This document shows positions 9,462 to 17,619 of a stretch of DNA of 64,000 bases, piece after piece. A program made the position numbers and the translations under genes. Location of the stretch: NCBI RefSeq assembly GCF_041914405.1, contig NZ_JAYSDK010000001.1, positions 186,001-250,000 on the forward strand, read 5' to 3'. Each line of letters opens with the position of its first letter. The stretch's first letter is position 1. Under the pieces are notes generated by a model. The model was not told the DNA's origin. It did not search any database and saw only the letters and a program-made list of their open reading frames with translations. This DNA comes from Zoogloea sp041914405 (GTDB lineage Bacteria > Pseudomonadota > Gammaproteobacteria > Burkholderiales > Rhodocyclaceae).

Positions 9462-9497
9462 CCAATCGCCACTGCCAACCCAATCGCCACTGCCAAC
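9462..9497. repeat. Two exact tandem copies of an 18-bp unit
   Basis: The unit CCAATCGCCACTGCCAAC occurs twice head to tail just before the acetyltransferase gene. It sits in the divergent promoter region and may simply be a slippage duplication. Confidence 0.85.
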
Positions 9498-9510
9498 CCA
9501 AGCCCCCGCC

Positions 9511-9993
9511 ATGCGCCTCACCGTCCGCGAATTCGAAGAGCCAGACCGCGAAACCCTGCGCGGGATCTACACCGCGTCCCGCCGTGCCGCCTTCACCTGG
9601 CAGAACCCGGCAAGCTTCCAGCCCGCCGACTTCGACACCGACACCGAGGACGAATGCATCCTCGTCGCGCTGGCCGATGACGTGCCGGTCGGCTTCGCTT
9701 CCATCTGGGAGCCCGACAGCTTCCTGCACACCCTCTTCGTCCATCCCGACTTCCAGCACCGGGGCGTCGGCAAGATGCTGCTCACCCACTGCTCGGCCTA
9801 TTTCACCGCCGCCACGCCGACGCTGAAATGCCTCAAGGCCAATACCCAGGCCATCGGCTTCTATATGCACCAGGGATGGAAAGCGGTTGCCGACGGGGAC
9901 TCGCCGGACGGTCCTTATCTACTGTTCGCGCGGCCCGCCGAGGGGGAGTGCGGAAATAGCCAATACCGCCCGCCCCCTGCGGACTTGATCTAA
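9511..9993 (+). CDS. GNAT-family N-acetyltransferase
   Basis: 160 residues with the GNAT fold order: N-terminal strand (MRLTVREFEEPDRETL), central VGFASIWEPDSFLHTLFV, and the acetyl-CoA pyrophosphate loop HPDFQHRGVGKMLL (Q/R-x-x-G-x-G/A type), then the NTQAIGFYMHQGWKAV segment typical of the C-terminal helix and strand. It would acetylate an amine on a small molecule or protein; the acceptor is unknown. The last 15-20 residues are polar and lie outside the core fold. The gene stands alone, divergent from phoX. Confidence 0.88.
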   Translation: MRLTVREFEEPDRETLRGIYTASRRAAFTWQNPASFQPADFDTDTEDECILVALADDVPVGFASIWEPDSFLHTLFVHPDFQHRGVGKMLLTHCSAYFTAATPTLKCLKANTQAIGFYMHQGWKAVADGDSPDGPYLLFARPAEGECGNSQYRPPPADLI

Positions 9994-10146
9994 TTCAATA
10001 CGGCAATTGCAGGCCCGTGCTAGAGCACGTCTGGCGGCTTATTTGCCTGTCTTTTAAGAGGACAATTCTCACAAACCCATTTTCATATAACAGAATTTCA
10101 CATGAGGAGTTGCTAGGATTTTTCTTCCGAATAAAAAGGCATAAAA

Positions 10147-11112
10147 ATGAGACCGACCTTCGCACTCCTTTCCGCATTGTTTCTTTCCACCACCTGCAAC
10201 GCCGCCACGCTTGAATCCATTCTGGAGCCCTTTCCGGTGCCGGCAACAGAGGATTACACGGCCAACGAATGGCCCATGCTGAACAAAATCAAGGGCGTTA
10301 AGTGGAAGAAGAAGGAAGGGCCGAGCGGCGCCAACTGGGGCGAAACCAGGCTCGACAAGCTCGGCCCCGCGATGGTGTCCGCGCAGGGCGCCCGGACCAT
10401 GGTGTTCGAGTTCAGCGTGTCGATTTCGGAAGGCCAGGGCAAGATCTTCGAGCAGGAGCAATTCGACGACGTACTTCGTGCCCAATTCTCGCCCGACACC
10501 AAGATCCGCAAACTGCGCGGCGTCTGCGCGGAAGACGTCGGGCGGCTCAGCGGCAGCGCCGTTTATGAAGTCACGCTGAAGGACAAGAAACCGGTCTTCG
10601 CCTTCGTTTCCACGGATGCCGGCGGCAATTCGCCCAATAGCCGGACCTCCGGTTTCGATTTCTCGGTGCAGAACGAAGCACGCTGGAAATGCTCGGAACC
10701 GACGCCGGAGCCCCCGAAGCGGACCGTTCCCGTACGCACGGCCCCCGTTGCGGCGCCCAGCCCGCAGGCCGTCAAGGCCGGCAATCGTCTTTTCGGCGCC
10801 TGGAAAGTCACCCACTGTGAATTCTATTTGAATGACCAGCTCGCCCCGATCCAGAACTGTCGGCTCAATAGCGGACTCGATTTCCGTTTCACGCCCGAAA
10901 AATTCGAATTCCAGATCCAGGGCCGCGACACCGAAATCAGCACCGCACCCAATTACCAGGACACGCAGAACTGGGTGGATGTAATGGACTCCAAGGGCAA
11001 GATGAATCGCTTCGTGCTGATCGCCCCGGACAAGGCCTACTTCGCCACGAACAAGAAGGACAACAAGCAGACCAAGTTCTACCTGACGCGGGTGTCACAA
11101 CTCGTCGAATAA
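10147..11112 (+). CDS. Unknown secreted/periplasmic protein
   Basis: 321 residues. A clean signal peptide (MRPTFALLSALFLSTTCNA) predicts export. The mature part has two regions: residues about 20-180, with no family I recognise, and about 215-321, joined by a Pro/Val/Ala-rich linker (about 185-212). The second region (LFGAWKVTHCEFYLND, later FEFQIQGRDTEIS) reads like a small lipocalin-like barrel, which is only an impression. Two Cys pairs could form disulfides. The upstream region (9994-10146) is AT-richer than the surrounding DNA. No function is proposed. Confidence 0.75.
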   Translation: MRPTFALLSALFLSTTCNAATLESILEPFPVPATEDYTANEWPMLNKIKGVKWKKKEGPSGANWGETRLDKLGPAMVSAQGARTMVFEFSVSISEGQGKIFEQEQFDDVLRAQFSPDTKIRKLRGVCAEDVGRLSGSAVYEVTLKDKKPVFAFVSTDAGGNSPNSRTSGFDFSVQNEARWKCSEPTPEPPKRTVPVRTAPVAAPSPQAVKAGNRLFGAWKVTHCEFYLNDQLAPIQNCRLNSGLDFRFTPEKFEFQIQGRDTEISTAPNYQDTQNWVDVMDSKGKMNRFVLIAPDKAYFATNKKDNKQTKFYLTRVSQLVE

Positions 11113-11137
11113 AGGCGTCCCAAAAAAACTGCAATCC

Positions 11138-11204
11138 GTGGGGGCGAATTCATTCGCCCTCAGTCGGTTGAATAAAGTCCGCGGGCGAATAAATTCGCCC
11201 CCAC
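11138..11204. repeat. 67-bp composite of two GCGAAT palindromes (dimer A)
   Basis: Two copies of the dispersed palindrome in inverted order around a spacer (TCAGTCGGTTGAATAAAG then TCCGC). The same 67-bp structure occurs in the opposite orientation at 57196-57262 with about five differences, so the dimer is a conserved unit rather than a chance pairing. Confidence 0.88.
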
Positions 11205-11254
11205 AGTATTCCACTCACCTCCTCCCTCATTCAACTCACCCCCGCTACCTCAGC

Positions 11255-11344
11255 CAAATCCAGGAAATGTGAACTGTGCCGTAGCGGGCACCCCGGATGC
11301 CATGCGATACCTCATCCATCGCCACGACATACCCGGATGCAATG
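11255..11344 (+). repeat. 90-bp shared upstream element, copy A
   Basis: The stretch from GCCAAATCC to the ATG of the beta-lactamase gene matches 16151-16242 almost base for base. Shared blocks include AATGTGAACTGT, CCGTAGCGGGC and CATCGCCACGACATACC. It ends exactly at a start codon in both places. See the findings for interpretation. Confidence 0.85.
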
Positions 11345-12115
11345 AAAGCCTTGCTGCTACTGCTCGCCCTCGTACTCCCGACACTGGCCCAGGCCGAGGA
11401 CGAAGGCATCGCAAAGATTTTCCAGGCCCACGGCGTGGAAGGCACGATGGTGCTCACCGCCCTGCACGGCGGACAGACCTTCATCCATGACGAAGCCCGC
11501 GCCGCCCGACGCTATCCGCCGGCCTCCACCTTCAAGATCCTGAATACCCTGATCGCCGCCCAGGAATGGGCCATCGCCGACCGGGAAACCCCCTTCAAAT
11601 GGGACGGCCGCGAACGCGAGATACCCGACTGGAACCGGGACCAGACCCTCGCCACGGCCTTCAAAGTATCCTGCGTATGGTGCTACCAGGACATCGCCCG
11701 CAAGATCGGCCCCGCCACCTACCGGCGCTATCTCCGCCAGGCCGATTACGGCGTCCTCGCCGAACCCTTCGACCTCACCACCTTCTGGCTCACCGACCAG
11801 TTGCAGATCAGCGCGCGGGAACAGGTCGCCTTCCTGAAGAAGATCGTGCTGCGCCAACTGCCCTTCGGCCCCCACGCCCACCAGGTGTTGCAGGACGTGA
11901 TGCTCGCCGAACAGACCGAGCACTACCGCCTTTTCGCCAAGACCGGCTGGGCCACCCGCCGTCAGCCGCAGATCGGCTGGTATGTGGGCTACGTGGAAAG
12001 CCGCGGCGAAGTCTGGCTGTTCGCAACCAACATCACCCTGCGCTCCGACAAAGACCTGCCCCTGCGCCAGGCCATCACCCGCGCCGCGCTGACTGAAAAG
12101 GGCGTGATCCGCTGA
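11342..12115 (+). CDS. Class D (OXA-type) beta-lactamase
   Basis: 257 residues from the ATG at 11342, which begins a signal peptide cleaved after LAQA; an ATG 45 bases upstream lies inside the shared repeat and would bury the signal. Active-site motifs are in order: S62-T-F-K65 (nucleophile and carboxylated Lys), S110-C-V112, Y136-G-V138 where most OXA enzymes have Y-G-N, FW149L, and K200-T-G202 followed by the GWYVGYVE strand. The enzyme should hydrolyse penicillin-type beta-lactams in the periplasm. It sits alone on the chromosome with no integron or IS signature beside it, suggesting an intrinsic gene. The changed third motif may alter activity. Confidence 0.9.
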   Translation: MKALLLLLALVLPTLAQAEDEGIAKIFQAHGVEGTMVLTALHGGQTFIHDEARAARRYPPASTFKILNTLIAAQEWAIADRETPFKWDGREREIPDWNRDQTLATAFKVSCVWCYQDIARKIGPATYRRYLRQADYGVLAEPFDLTTFWLTDQLQISAREQVAFLKKIVLRQLPFGPHAHQVLQDVMLAEQTEHYRLFAKTGWATRRQPQIGWYVGYVESRGEVWLFATNITLRSDKDLPLRQAITRAALTEKGVIR

Positions 12116-12136
12116 GAGGGTGCAGAGGCCAACTCT

Positions 12137-14830
12137 TCACCGACAGAGCCATCTGCATAAGGCCGCGAACAGATCGTCCGGCACAACCGGCTTGGCGACG
12201 AAGTCGTTCATGCCAACCTCCGTGCAGCGCTTGCGATCGTCTTCAAAGACACTGGCCGTCATGGCAACGATAGGCACGTCCCGGTAAGGCTCCAGGCTTC
12301 GGATCTGCCGGGTTGCCTCCAGCCCGTCCATCAGGGGCATCTGCATGTCCATCAGGATCAAATCGTAGACCTGCGATCTCGCCAGATCGACGGCTTCCTG
12401 CCCGTTGTCGGCCGTTGTCACGACCAGGCCCAGGTCCCGCAGGATGAAGGCGGCAACCTCCTGGCTGGTCGGGTCGTCCTCAACGAGCAGGACTGCTTTT
12501 CCGGAACACACGGCCTTGAGCACGTCCTCCGCGTGTTCCACCGAGGGCTCGTCGCCGTCGCGTGCGGTAGCCCGCCCTTTTTCAAGGCACACGGTGAACC
12601 AGAACAGGCTGCCCACCCCGGGCGTGCTGCTGGCGCCAGCATGCCCCCCCATCAACTCCGCCAAGCGCTTGCTGATCGTCAGGCCAAGACCGGTTCCGCC
12701 GTATTTTCTCGTCGTTGAATCGTCCGCCTGCTCGAAGGGGGTGAACAGGCGCTGCATGGCCTCAGGCGTAATCCCGATGCCGGTATCTTCCACTTCGAAG
12801 CGCACGGTCACCTGGCCCGCGTCTTCCGCCTCCACCCGGGCGCGGAGAATAACGTGGCCTGCATCGGTGAATTTGACGGCATTACCCGCAAAATTGAGCA
12901 GCGCCTGCTGAATGCGCGTGGGGTCGCCAATAAATGTTTGCGCTTGAGCGATGGCGTTCTCGACGATCAACGCGAGCGGCTTCTTTTCTGCCCGCTCCGC
13001 CACCATGGACATCACGCTTTCGAGGATCGACCCGATATTGACGTCGGCGCGCGCCAGACTCAACTTGTCAGCCTCGATCTTGGAAAGGTCGAGGATGTCA
13101 TTGATCACTTCCAGCAGATGCCGGCCTGCGGTGTCTATCTTGAGCAGGCGATCCCGCTGCTCGTCGGTGAGCGGAGAGCGGCGCAGCAGATGCACCATGC
13201 CGGTGATCGCATTGAGCGGCGTGCGGATCTCATGGCTCATGTTGGCGAGGAAACGGCTTTTGGCCAGGTTGGCCGCTTCGGCCGCCTCCTTGGCCATATG
13301 GAGCGCATGCTCCGTTTCCTTCCGCTTTGCAATGTCCATCATGAAGGCAATCAGCCGCGGCGGTGAGCTCGAGCCGCCCGGATGGTAATAGACCGTCATC
13401 TCGACGGGCAGCAAGCGCCCGTCCTTCGTTTTTTGCGTCGTTTCAAATTTGATGGAGCCCTGCTGGCGAAGCTGGACGCTGACCTGCCTGAACGCTTCCG
13501 GCGGGAAAGTTGGATCGATATCCGAGACAGACCGCTGCAGCATCTCGTCCACCGAATAACCCAGAAAACTGGCGTGATACTTGTTGGCATAGATGAAGCG
13601 CCCGCTCTCCAGGTCAGCCCAGGTGATGCCGATGCCGACGCTATCCATGGCGAACTGCGTGTCGAGCAGTTGCTCGTTGACCCTCTTGAGTTCCGCGGTC
13701 CGCTCGGAAACCAGTCTCTCCAGGCTCGTCCGGTGTTGTTCCAGTTCAATCTGGTTCTCGATCTGCTTCGTGATGTCTCGAGCAATCTTGGAGGCACCAA
13801 CGATCTCCCCGTTCAGACCGAAAATCGGTGAAATCGTGGCCGAGACGTAGATGGGTGTGCCGTCCTTGCGGAGCCGCCTCGAAACGATGTGATCGACCAC
13901 CTTGCCGGCACAAATCTGACGCAGGATATCGGCTTCCTCGTCTTTCATTTCCGGTGGAAACAGCCGATCCATCGGCTTTCCAATCATTTCAGCCGCGCTG
14001 TAGCCGAATATGATCTCGGCCCCGGGATTCCAGGTCGTCACGATGCCATCCAGGGTCTTACTGATGATCGCATCGTCGGACGATTGAATGATCGCCTCGT
14101 AGCGACGGGTCTGGAGTTCGGACTGTTTGCGCTCCGCGATGAAATCATTGATTGATTCCACCAGCACGTCGATTTCATCGTGCCCGCCCGTGATCTTCCA
14201 CCGGTCGGCCTTCAAGGTCGGCGCATCCCGAATGTCTCCGAGCTGCGTGAGATCATTGGCGAGGCGATGAAGATGCCTGGCGACCAGTTGATAGACGACC
14301 GCAAAAAGGGCAAGTGCCAATCCGATGATTTTGACCAGGTCCGTGATGACCAAGGTCTCGAAGCGCTCGGCGACCAGCGCATCAACCTGCCCATAGGATT
14401 CCGAAATCCGCAGCGTGCCGATCCGCCAGCTACCGTCCGGCGCCATGATCGGCAGAGCCCATGTGCGTTCCGGGCTGCCGGTGAAACCCGGCTGTGCGAT
14501 ATCGACAATGCGCCGGTCGAGATCCATCACTTCGACCCTGACAAGCGACCCCGAACGCAACATCCCGGTCAGCAAGGCCTTCATGCCGTGTACGTCGTAC
14601 TGCCACAGGGAAACGGAAATAGCCGAGAGGCTCTGATTGACCGCGGCCTCGACCTCGGCGTGAGCCGCCTGGAGCGCCTTCTCGCGTTCATGCACAAGCC
14701 CGAAGGCGGTGGCCAGGGTAAAGACGACCAAGCCTGTAAATATGACAAGGGCCAGAATCTTCAGTGCAAGTGCCGACCCCCACCTGCCCCTTGCCGCTTT
14801 TAGCCGCCGAACCGGACGAACCGAATTCAT
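12137..14830 (-). CDS. Hybrid sensor histidine kinase with two PAS domains and receiver
   Basis: 897 residues. One membrane helix near residues 20-45, a periplasmic loop of about 120 residues, a second helix near 168-190, a short linker, PAS domain 1 (about 240-360), PAS domain 2 (about 400-520), HisKA with the phospho-acceptor His in NMSHEIRTPLNA (about 533), an HATPase domain with N, G1 and G2 boxes (DTGIGI, GGTGLGLTIS), and a C-terminal receiver with Asp in LILMDMQMP (about 828). It has no Hpt domain or output partner nearby. Its start overlaps the stop of the binding-protein gene by four bases, so that protein probably supplies the signal to the periplasmic loop. Confidence 0.95.
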   Translation of the reverse strand: MNSVRPVRRLKAARGRWGSALALKILALVIFTGLVVFTLATAFGLVHEREKALQAAHAEVEAAVNQSLSAISVSLWQYDVHGMKALLTGMLRSGSLVRVEVMDLDRRIVDIAQPGFTGSPERTWALPIMAPDGSWRIGTLRISESYGQVDALVAERFETLVITDLVKIIGLALALFAVVYQLVARHLHRLANDLTQLGDIRDAPTLKADRWKITGGHDEIDVLVESINDFIAERKQSELQTRRYEAIIQSSDDAIISKTLDGIVTTWNPGAEIIFGYSAAEMIGKPMDRLFPPEMKDEEADILRQICAGKVVDHIVSRRLRKDGTPIYVSATISPIFGLNGEIVGASKIARDITKQIENQIELEQHRTSLERLVSERTAELKRVNEQLLDTQFAMDSVGIGITWADLESGRFIYANKYHASFLGYSVDEMLQRSVSDIDPTFPPEAFRQVSVQLRQQGSIKFETTQKTKDGRLLPVEMTVYYHPGGSSSPPRLIAFMMDIAKRKETEHALHMAKEAAEAANLAKSRFLANMSHEIRTPLNAITGMVHLLRRSPLTDEQRDRLLKIDTAGRHLLEVINDILDLSKIEADKLSLARADVNIGSILESVMSMVAERAEKKPLALIVENAIAQAQTFIGDPTRIQQALLNFAGNAVKFTDAGHVILRARVEAEDAGQVTVRFEVEDTGIGITPEAMQRLFTPFEQADDSTTRKYGGTGLGLTISKRLAELMGGHAGASSTPGVGSLFWFTVCLEKGRATARDGDEPSVEHAEDVLKAVCSGKAVLLVEDDPTSQEVAAFILRDLGLVVTTADNGQEAVDLARSQVYDLILMDMQMPLMDGLEATRQIRSLEPYRDVPIVAMTASVFEDDRKRCTEVGMNDFVAKPVVPDDLFAALCRWLCR

Positions 14831-15876
14831 TTCTTCTTCCAGATCTCTTGATAAGCGACGATCGCCTCACGCGTTGCCGCATCTTCATAGCCGTCACCGG
14901 CTTTCATCCGGTCGGTCGTGACGAGAACCGGCCTCGATTGAAATCCGCTCGCGGGCGCCCCGGCAAAGGCGCGGTTCAACTCATCGGCCAACTGATAACC
15001 CTGGAGCCTGAGCGGCTCGGCAATGGTGGCAACTTGCAGGGAGACGCCGGCAGCGATACGGCTCATCGCCTTGGCGGAGCCGTCCCCCGCCGAAATGTTG
15101 GCAACATCCGTCCGGCGGAGCGCCATCAGCGGAAAGGAGATTTCGTCGAAATAGGCGTCATTTACTGCCAGCGTATAGGTCCAGGCGTTTCCATACTTTG
15201 AATTGAGCCTGGCAACGGCCGCGGGCATCAAGCTCTTTACGTCGGAGATCGGCACGTTCTCGATTGAAAGCACCTGGCACCCCCGGTTGTGCCCGCAAGC
15301 AGCAATACCTTTCTTCATGGCTTCCGTCTTGGCGTTTGCCACCGCATATTGGGCATCGTTGAATATCACGACCCCCACCGGCCTTCCCCTTGCCGCGGCG
15401 TCTCTCAATACAAACTCCACCGCCATTCCCGCCACATCAGCCGGGCGGGTTGAAATGTTGGAAAACAGATTATTGGTTTGGCCGGACGATTTGTCTGCAT
15501 GCCAGCCAACCAGCGCAATGCCGCGCGCCTTTGCAGCGCTCACAACGGCGGAGAAGTCATGCGGATCGAAGCCCCCAAAAACCAGCCCATGGATCTCGGT
15601 GGAGACGGATTTGGACAAGAGTGCCGCCTGGATCCGCTTCTGACCTTGACCATCCTCCAGAACGAGCCGCCACCCCAGTTTGCGCGCGGCCTCTTCAAAG
15701 CCGCGATACGCCCCCATCACGCCCCCGTTCCTGAAATCCGAGGCCACGAAAACGACCGTTTTCTGTGCTTGTCCGGCAGGGCCAGGCGGTGGGCCCTGGT
15801 GGATCTCTGCGGCAATCCCATGCGGCGGACACACGCTGAACAAGATGCAGACCAGAGAACCGATTGCGATCTTCAT
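14827..15876 (-). CDS. Periplasmic sugar-binding-like protein (Peripla_BP_4 type) paired with kinase
   Basis: 349 residues with a signal peptide ending near HGIAAE. The body has the two-lobed type I binding-protein layout: VVFVASDFRNGGVMGAYRGFE at the first lobe (family start), HGLVFGGFDP, GIALVGWHADK, then VGVVIFNDAQYAVANAKTEAM in the second lobe, and the late IAEPLRLQGYQLADELNRA. No ABC permease or ATPase gene is adjacent; the next gene, overlapping by ATGA, is a membrane hybrid kinase. This resembles LuxP-LuxQ and TorT-TorS, in which the binding protein is the ligand-sensing arm of a kinase rather than a transporter part. Ligand unknown. Confidence 0.88.
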   Translation of the reverse strand: MKIAIGSLVCILFSVCPPHGIAAEIHQGPPPGPAGQAQKTVVFVASDFRNGGVMGAYRGFEEAARKLGWRLVLEDGQGQKRIQAALLSKSVSTEIHGLVFGGFDPHDFSAVVSAAKARGIALVGWHADKSSGQTNNLFSNISTRPADVAGMAVEFVLRDAAARGRPVGVVIFNDAQYAVANAKTEAMKKGIAACGHNRGCQVLSIENVPISDVKSLMPAAVARLNSKYGNAWTYTLAVNDAYFDEISFPLMALRRTDVANISAGDGSAKAMSRIAAGVSLQVATIAEPLRLQGYQLADELNRAFAGAPASGFQSRPVLVTTDRMKAGDGYEDAATREAIVAYQEIWKKK

Positions 15877-16150
15877 GGCGGTTCTGGATTTGAATTTTGT
15901 CTGACTCTACGCCATTCGAACTTCAGCCATCAATGAAAAAGGCTATTTGAGAATCGCTTTCACTGGTACGCGCGATGCGCCCATTTGAACCCCCGCCCTC
16001 CACGTATCTAGAGTTCAAATCCTGGCATCTCGGGTCCAAATCCCGACTGAACAAGTTCACGTCCGGACACCAAAAGTTCTAGTCGGCGCAACACACGGCA
16101 CCGGGCGCCCAACCCAAGGATGGCGGAAACCCCAAAGTCCGGCCATTTCT
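15877..16150. other. Intergenic region, left part
   Basis: Between the leftward binding-protein gene and the rightward nuclease gene. It must contain the promoter for the binding protein/kinase pair near 15880-15960. Stretches near 16010-16050 form a short stem with a TCCAAAT loop that mimics a tRNA T-arm, but no whole tRNA can be folded. The rest of the gap is the shared 90-bp element and a small frame, listed separately. Confidence 0.5.
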
Positions 16151-16242
16151 GCCAAATTCGAAAAATGTGAACTGTTCCGTAGCGGGCCCGTCGGCAGCCG
16201 TGCGATATCTCCCCCATCGCCACGACATACCCCAATGCCATG
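16151..16242 (+). repeat. 90-bp shared upstream element, copy B
   Basis: Second copy of the element at 11255-11344. It again ends at an ATG (16240-16242), here starting a 25-codon frame that runs up to the nuclease gene. Confidence 0.85.
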
Positions 16243-16317
16243 ACCGACTCGCAGCTCCCCGACCTCGCGCAACCGCCCCTGGCCCCGGCCCAAGACACGG
16301 CCCGCGCACCAGTCTAA
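16240..16317 (+). CDS. Possible 25-residue upstream peptide
   Basis: An ATG exactly at the end of the shared element opens a short frame, MTDSQLPDLAQPPLAPAQ and seven more residues, ending at TAA 17 bases before the nuclease start. In the other copy of the element the ATG at this position is the real start of the beta-lactamase, which is the only reason to take this seriously. It could be a leader peptide or the remnant of a lost gene. No homology can be judged. Confidence 0.25.
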   Translation: MTDSQLPDLAQPPLAPAQDTARAPV

Positions 16318-16334
16318 AAGGGCAGCGTCCACCG

Positions 16335-17297
16335 ATGACCCGAAAACCCTACCGCAAGAAACGCTCCGCGCTGGCAGACCTGCTCAATGCCCCGTGGCCG
16401 GTGAGTGCATTACTGGCCTTGGTGGTCTATGCCGGCCTCAAATGGGCCCTGCCCGCCTATGGCGCCGGCCGCATGTACCTCCAGCCGGTCAGCATTGCGC
16501 TGGCGTCCTTTGCCGAACTGGCCGGCGGCGGCCTGCTGTTGATCGCCCTGCTCGCCTATCTCCGCACTGCCGTCGGCACGAAGAAGGCCGCCACGGCCGG
16601 CGAGCCCGTGCCGGAGCCGGCAGACGGCGCCGTGCATGCACGTGTCGCCCACCCGAAGCGAGAATCCGCTTTCCACGACAGCCCCGTCATCGCCCCCACC
16701 GCACCGGAACCCCAGTTCGACGCCCGCCCCAGCGCCTGGAGCGTCGAACTGATCCGCGACCTGGAATGGAAGCGCTTCGAGGACGTCTGCCAGCGCTTCT
16801 ACGCCAGCAAGGGCATCCACAGCGCCACCACACCCCTCGGCCCGGACGGCGGCATCGACATCCGCCTCTTCCAGAACGCCACCGAAACCGACAAGGGCAA
16901 ATGCACCGCCATCGTCCAGTGCAAAGCCTGGGGCGAGCGCCTCGTCGGCGTCAAACCCGTGCGCGAACTGCTCGGCGTCATGACCCACGAAAGAATCCCC
17001 AAAGCCTTCTTCATGACCAGCGGCGGCTTCACCCCCGACGCAAAGGACATCGCCAAGGCCAACCACATCACGCTGATCGACGGCGAGATGTTCCTGATGA
17101 TGATTCTTCGTTTACCGGAGGATGTGCGGCAGGAATTGCTTAATTTCGCAATTGAAGGGGATTACAAGGTGCCGACGTGTCCGAGCTGCGGGATAAAGAT
17201 GCGGGTGGTGGCGGGGAGCAATGGGAAGGCGGAGTTTTGGGGGTGTTTTAATTATCCGCGGTGTCGGCAGGTGTTGGGGATAAGAAGGGAGAGGTGA
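16335..17297 (+). CDS. Membrane-anchored Mrr-type restriction endonuclease with zinc ribbon
   Basis: 320 residues. Two membrane helices lie at about residues 20-42 and 55-80. A linker follows, then a PD-(D/E)xK nuclease domain (about 140-260) with DLEWKRFEDVCQRFY, the Asp in GPDGGIDIRL and the Q-x-K of AIVQCKAW. The C-terminus carries a topoisomerase-type zinc finger, with CPSC and a CFNYPRC pair. Mrr-like enzymes cleave modified DNA, and membrane-bound versions of this architecture are common but poorly studied. I start at 16335 because the frame upstream lies in the shared repeat and is not hydrophobic. The last 130 bases use noticeably more GG-rich codons than the rest. Confidence 0.87.
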   Translation: MTRKPYRKKRSALADLLNAPWPVSALLALVVYAGLKWALPAYGAGRMYLQPVSIALASFAELAGGGLLLIALLAYLRTAVGTKKAATAGEPVPEPADGAVHARVAHPKRESAFHDSPVIAPTAPEPQFDARPSAWSVELIRDLEWKRFEDVCQRFYASKGIHSATTPLGPDGGIDIRLFQNATETDKGKCTAIVQCKAWGERLVGVKPVRELLGVMTHERIPKAFFMTSGGFTPDAKDIAKANHITLIDGEMFLMMILRLPEDVRQELLNFAIEGDYKVPTCPSCGIKMRVVAGSNGKAEFWGCFNYPRCRQVLGIRRER

Positions 17298-17619
17298 AGA
17301 GAGAATTAAATAAGGATTCGGACAGACGGCTCCCGGCCAGTAGGAGACCTTGGGGAGATCTTCCGAAAAGCAGCCACAGTGGCGAACGCTCCACGAGAAA
17401 ATGGCAATCGCGTTGTTTGCAGGCAGAATCGTGGACGGGGAGTTAACGCGTAACGTATTTCACCGCCCCTTATGGCATAAATATTTGATGCAATCTGCCG
17501 AAAGGTCCGCCGGGTCTTGCACCCCAAGTACAGATTTGACTTGCCTATACGGCCTTCAACCTGCGTAAACGTCAAATATGACTTATATTTAAATTAAATA
17601 CTATTACCTGGCTGTTGTG
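17298..17619. other. Intergenic region left of the integron cassettes
   Basis: About 320 bases, AT-richer than the flanking DNA, especially from 17555 to 17605. No integrase gene, attI site or complete left attC end could be recognised, although the first cassette must begin somewhere here. The promoter for the first cassette gene is probably within the AT-rich part. Confidence 0.45.

Noticed and set aside
15970..16060. Possible tRNA: a stem with a TCCAAAT loop resembles a T-arm.
   Set aside because: No acceptor, D or anticodon arm could be paired around it.
17298..17616. Search for attI or intI next to the cassettes.
   Set aside because: No integrase-like frame on either strand and no GTTRRRY pair with hairpin was found there.
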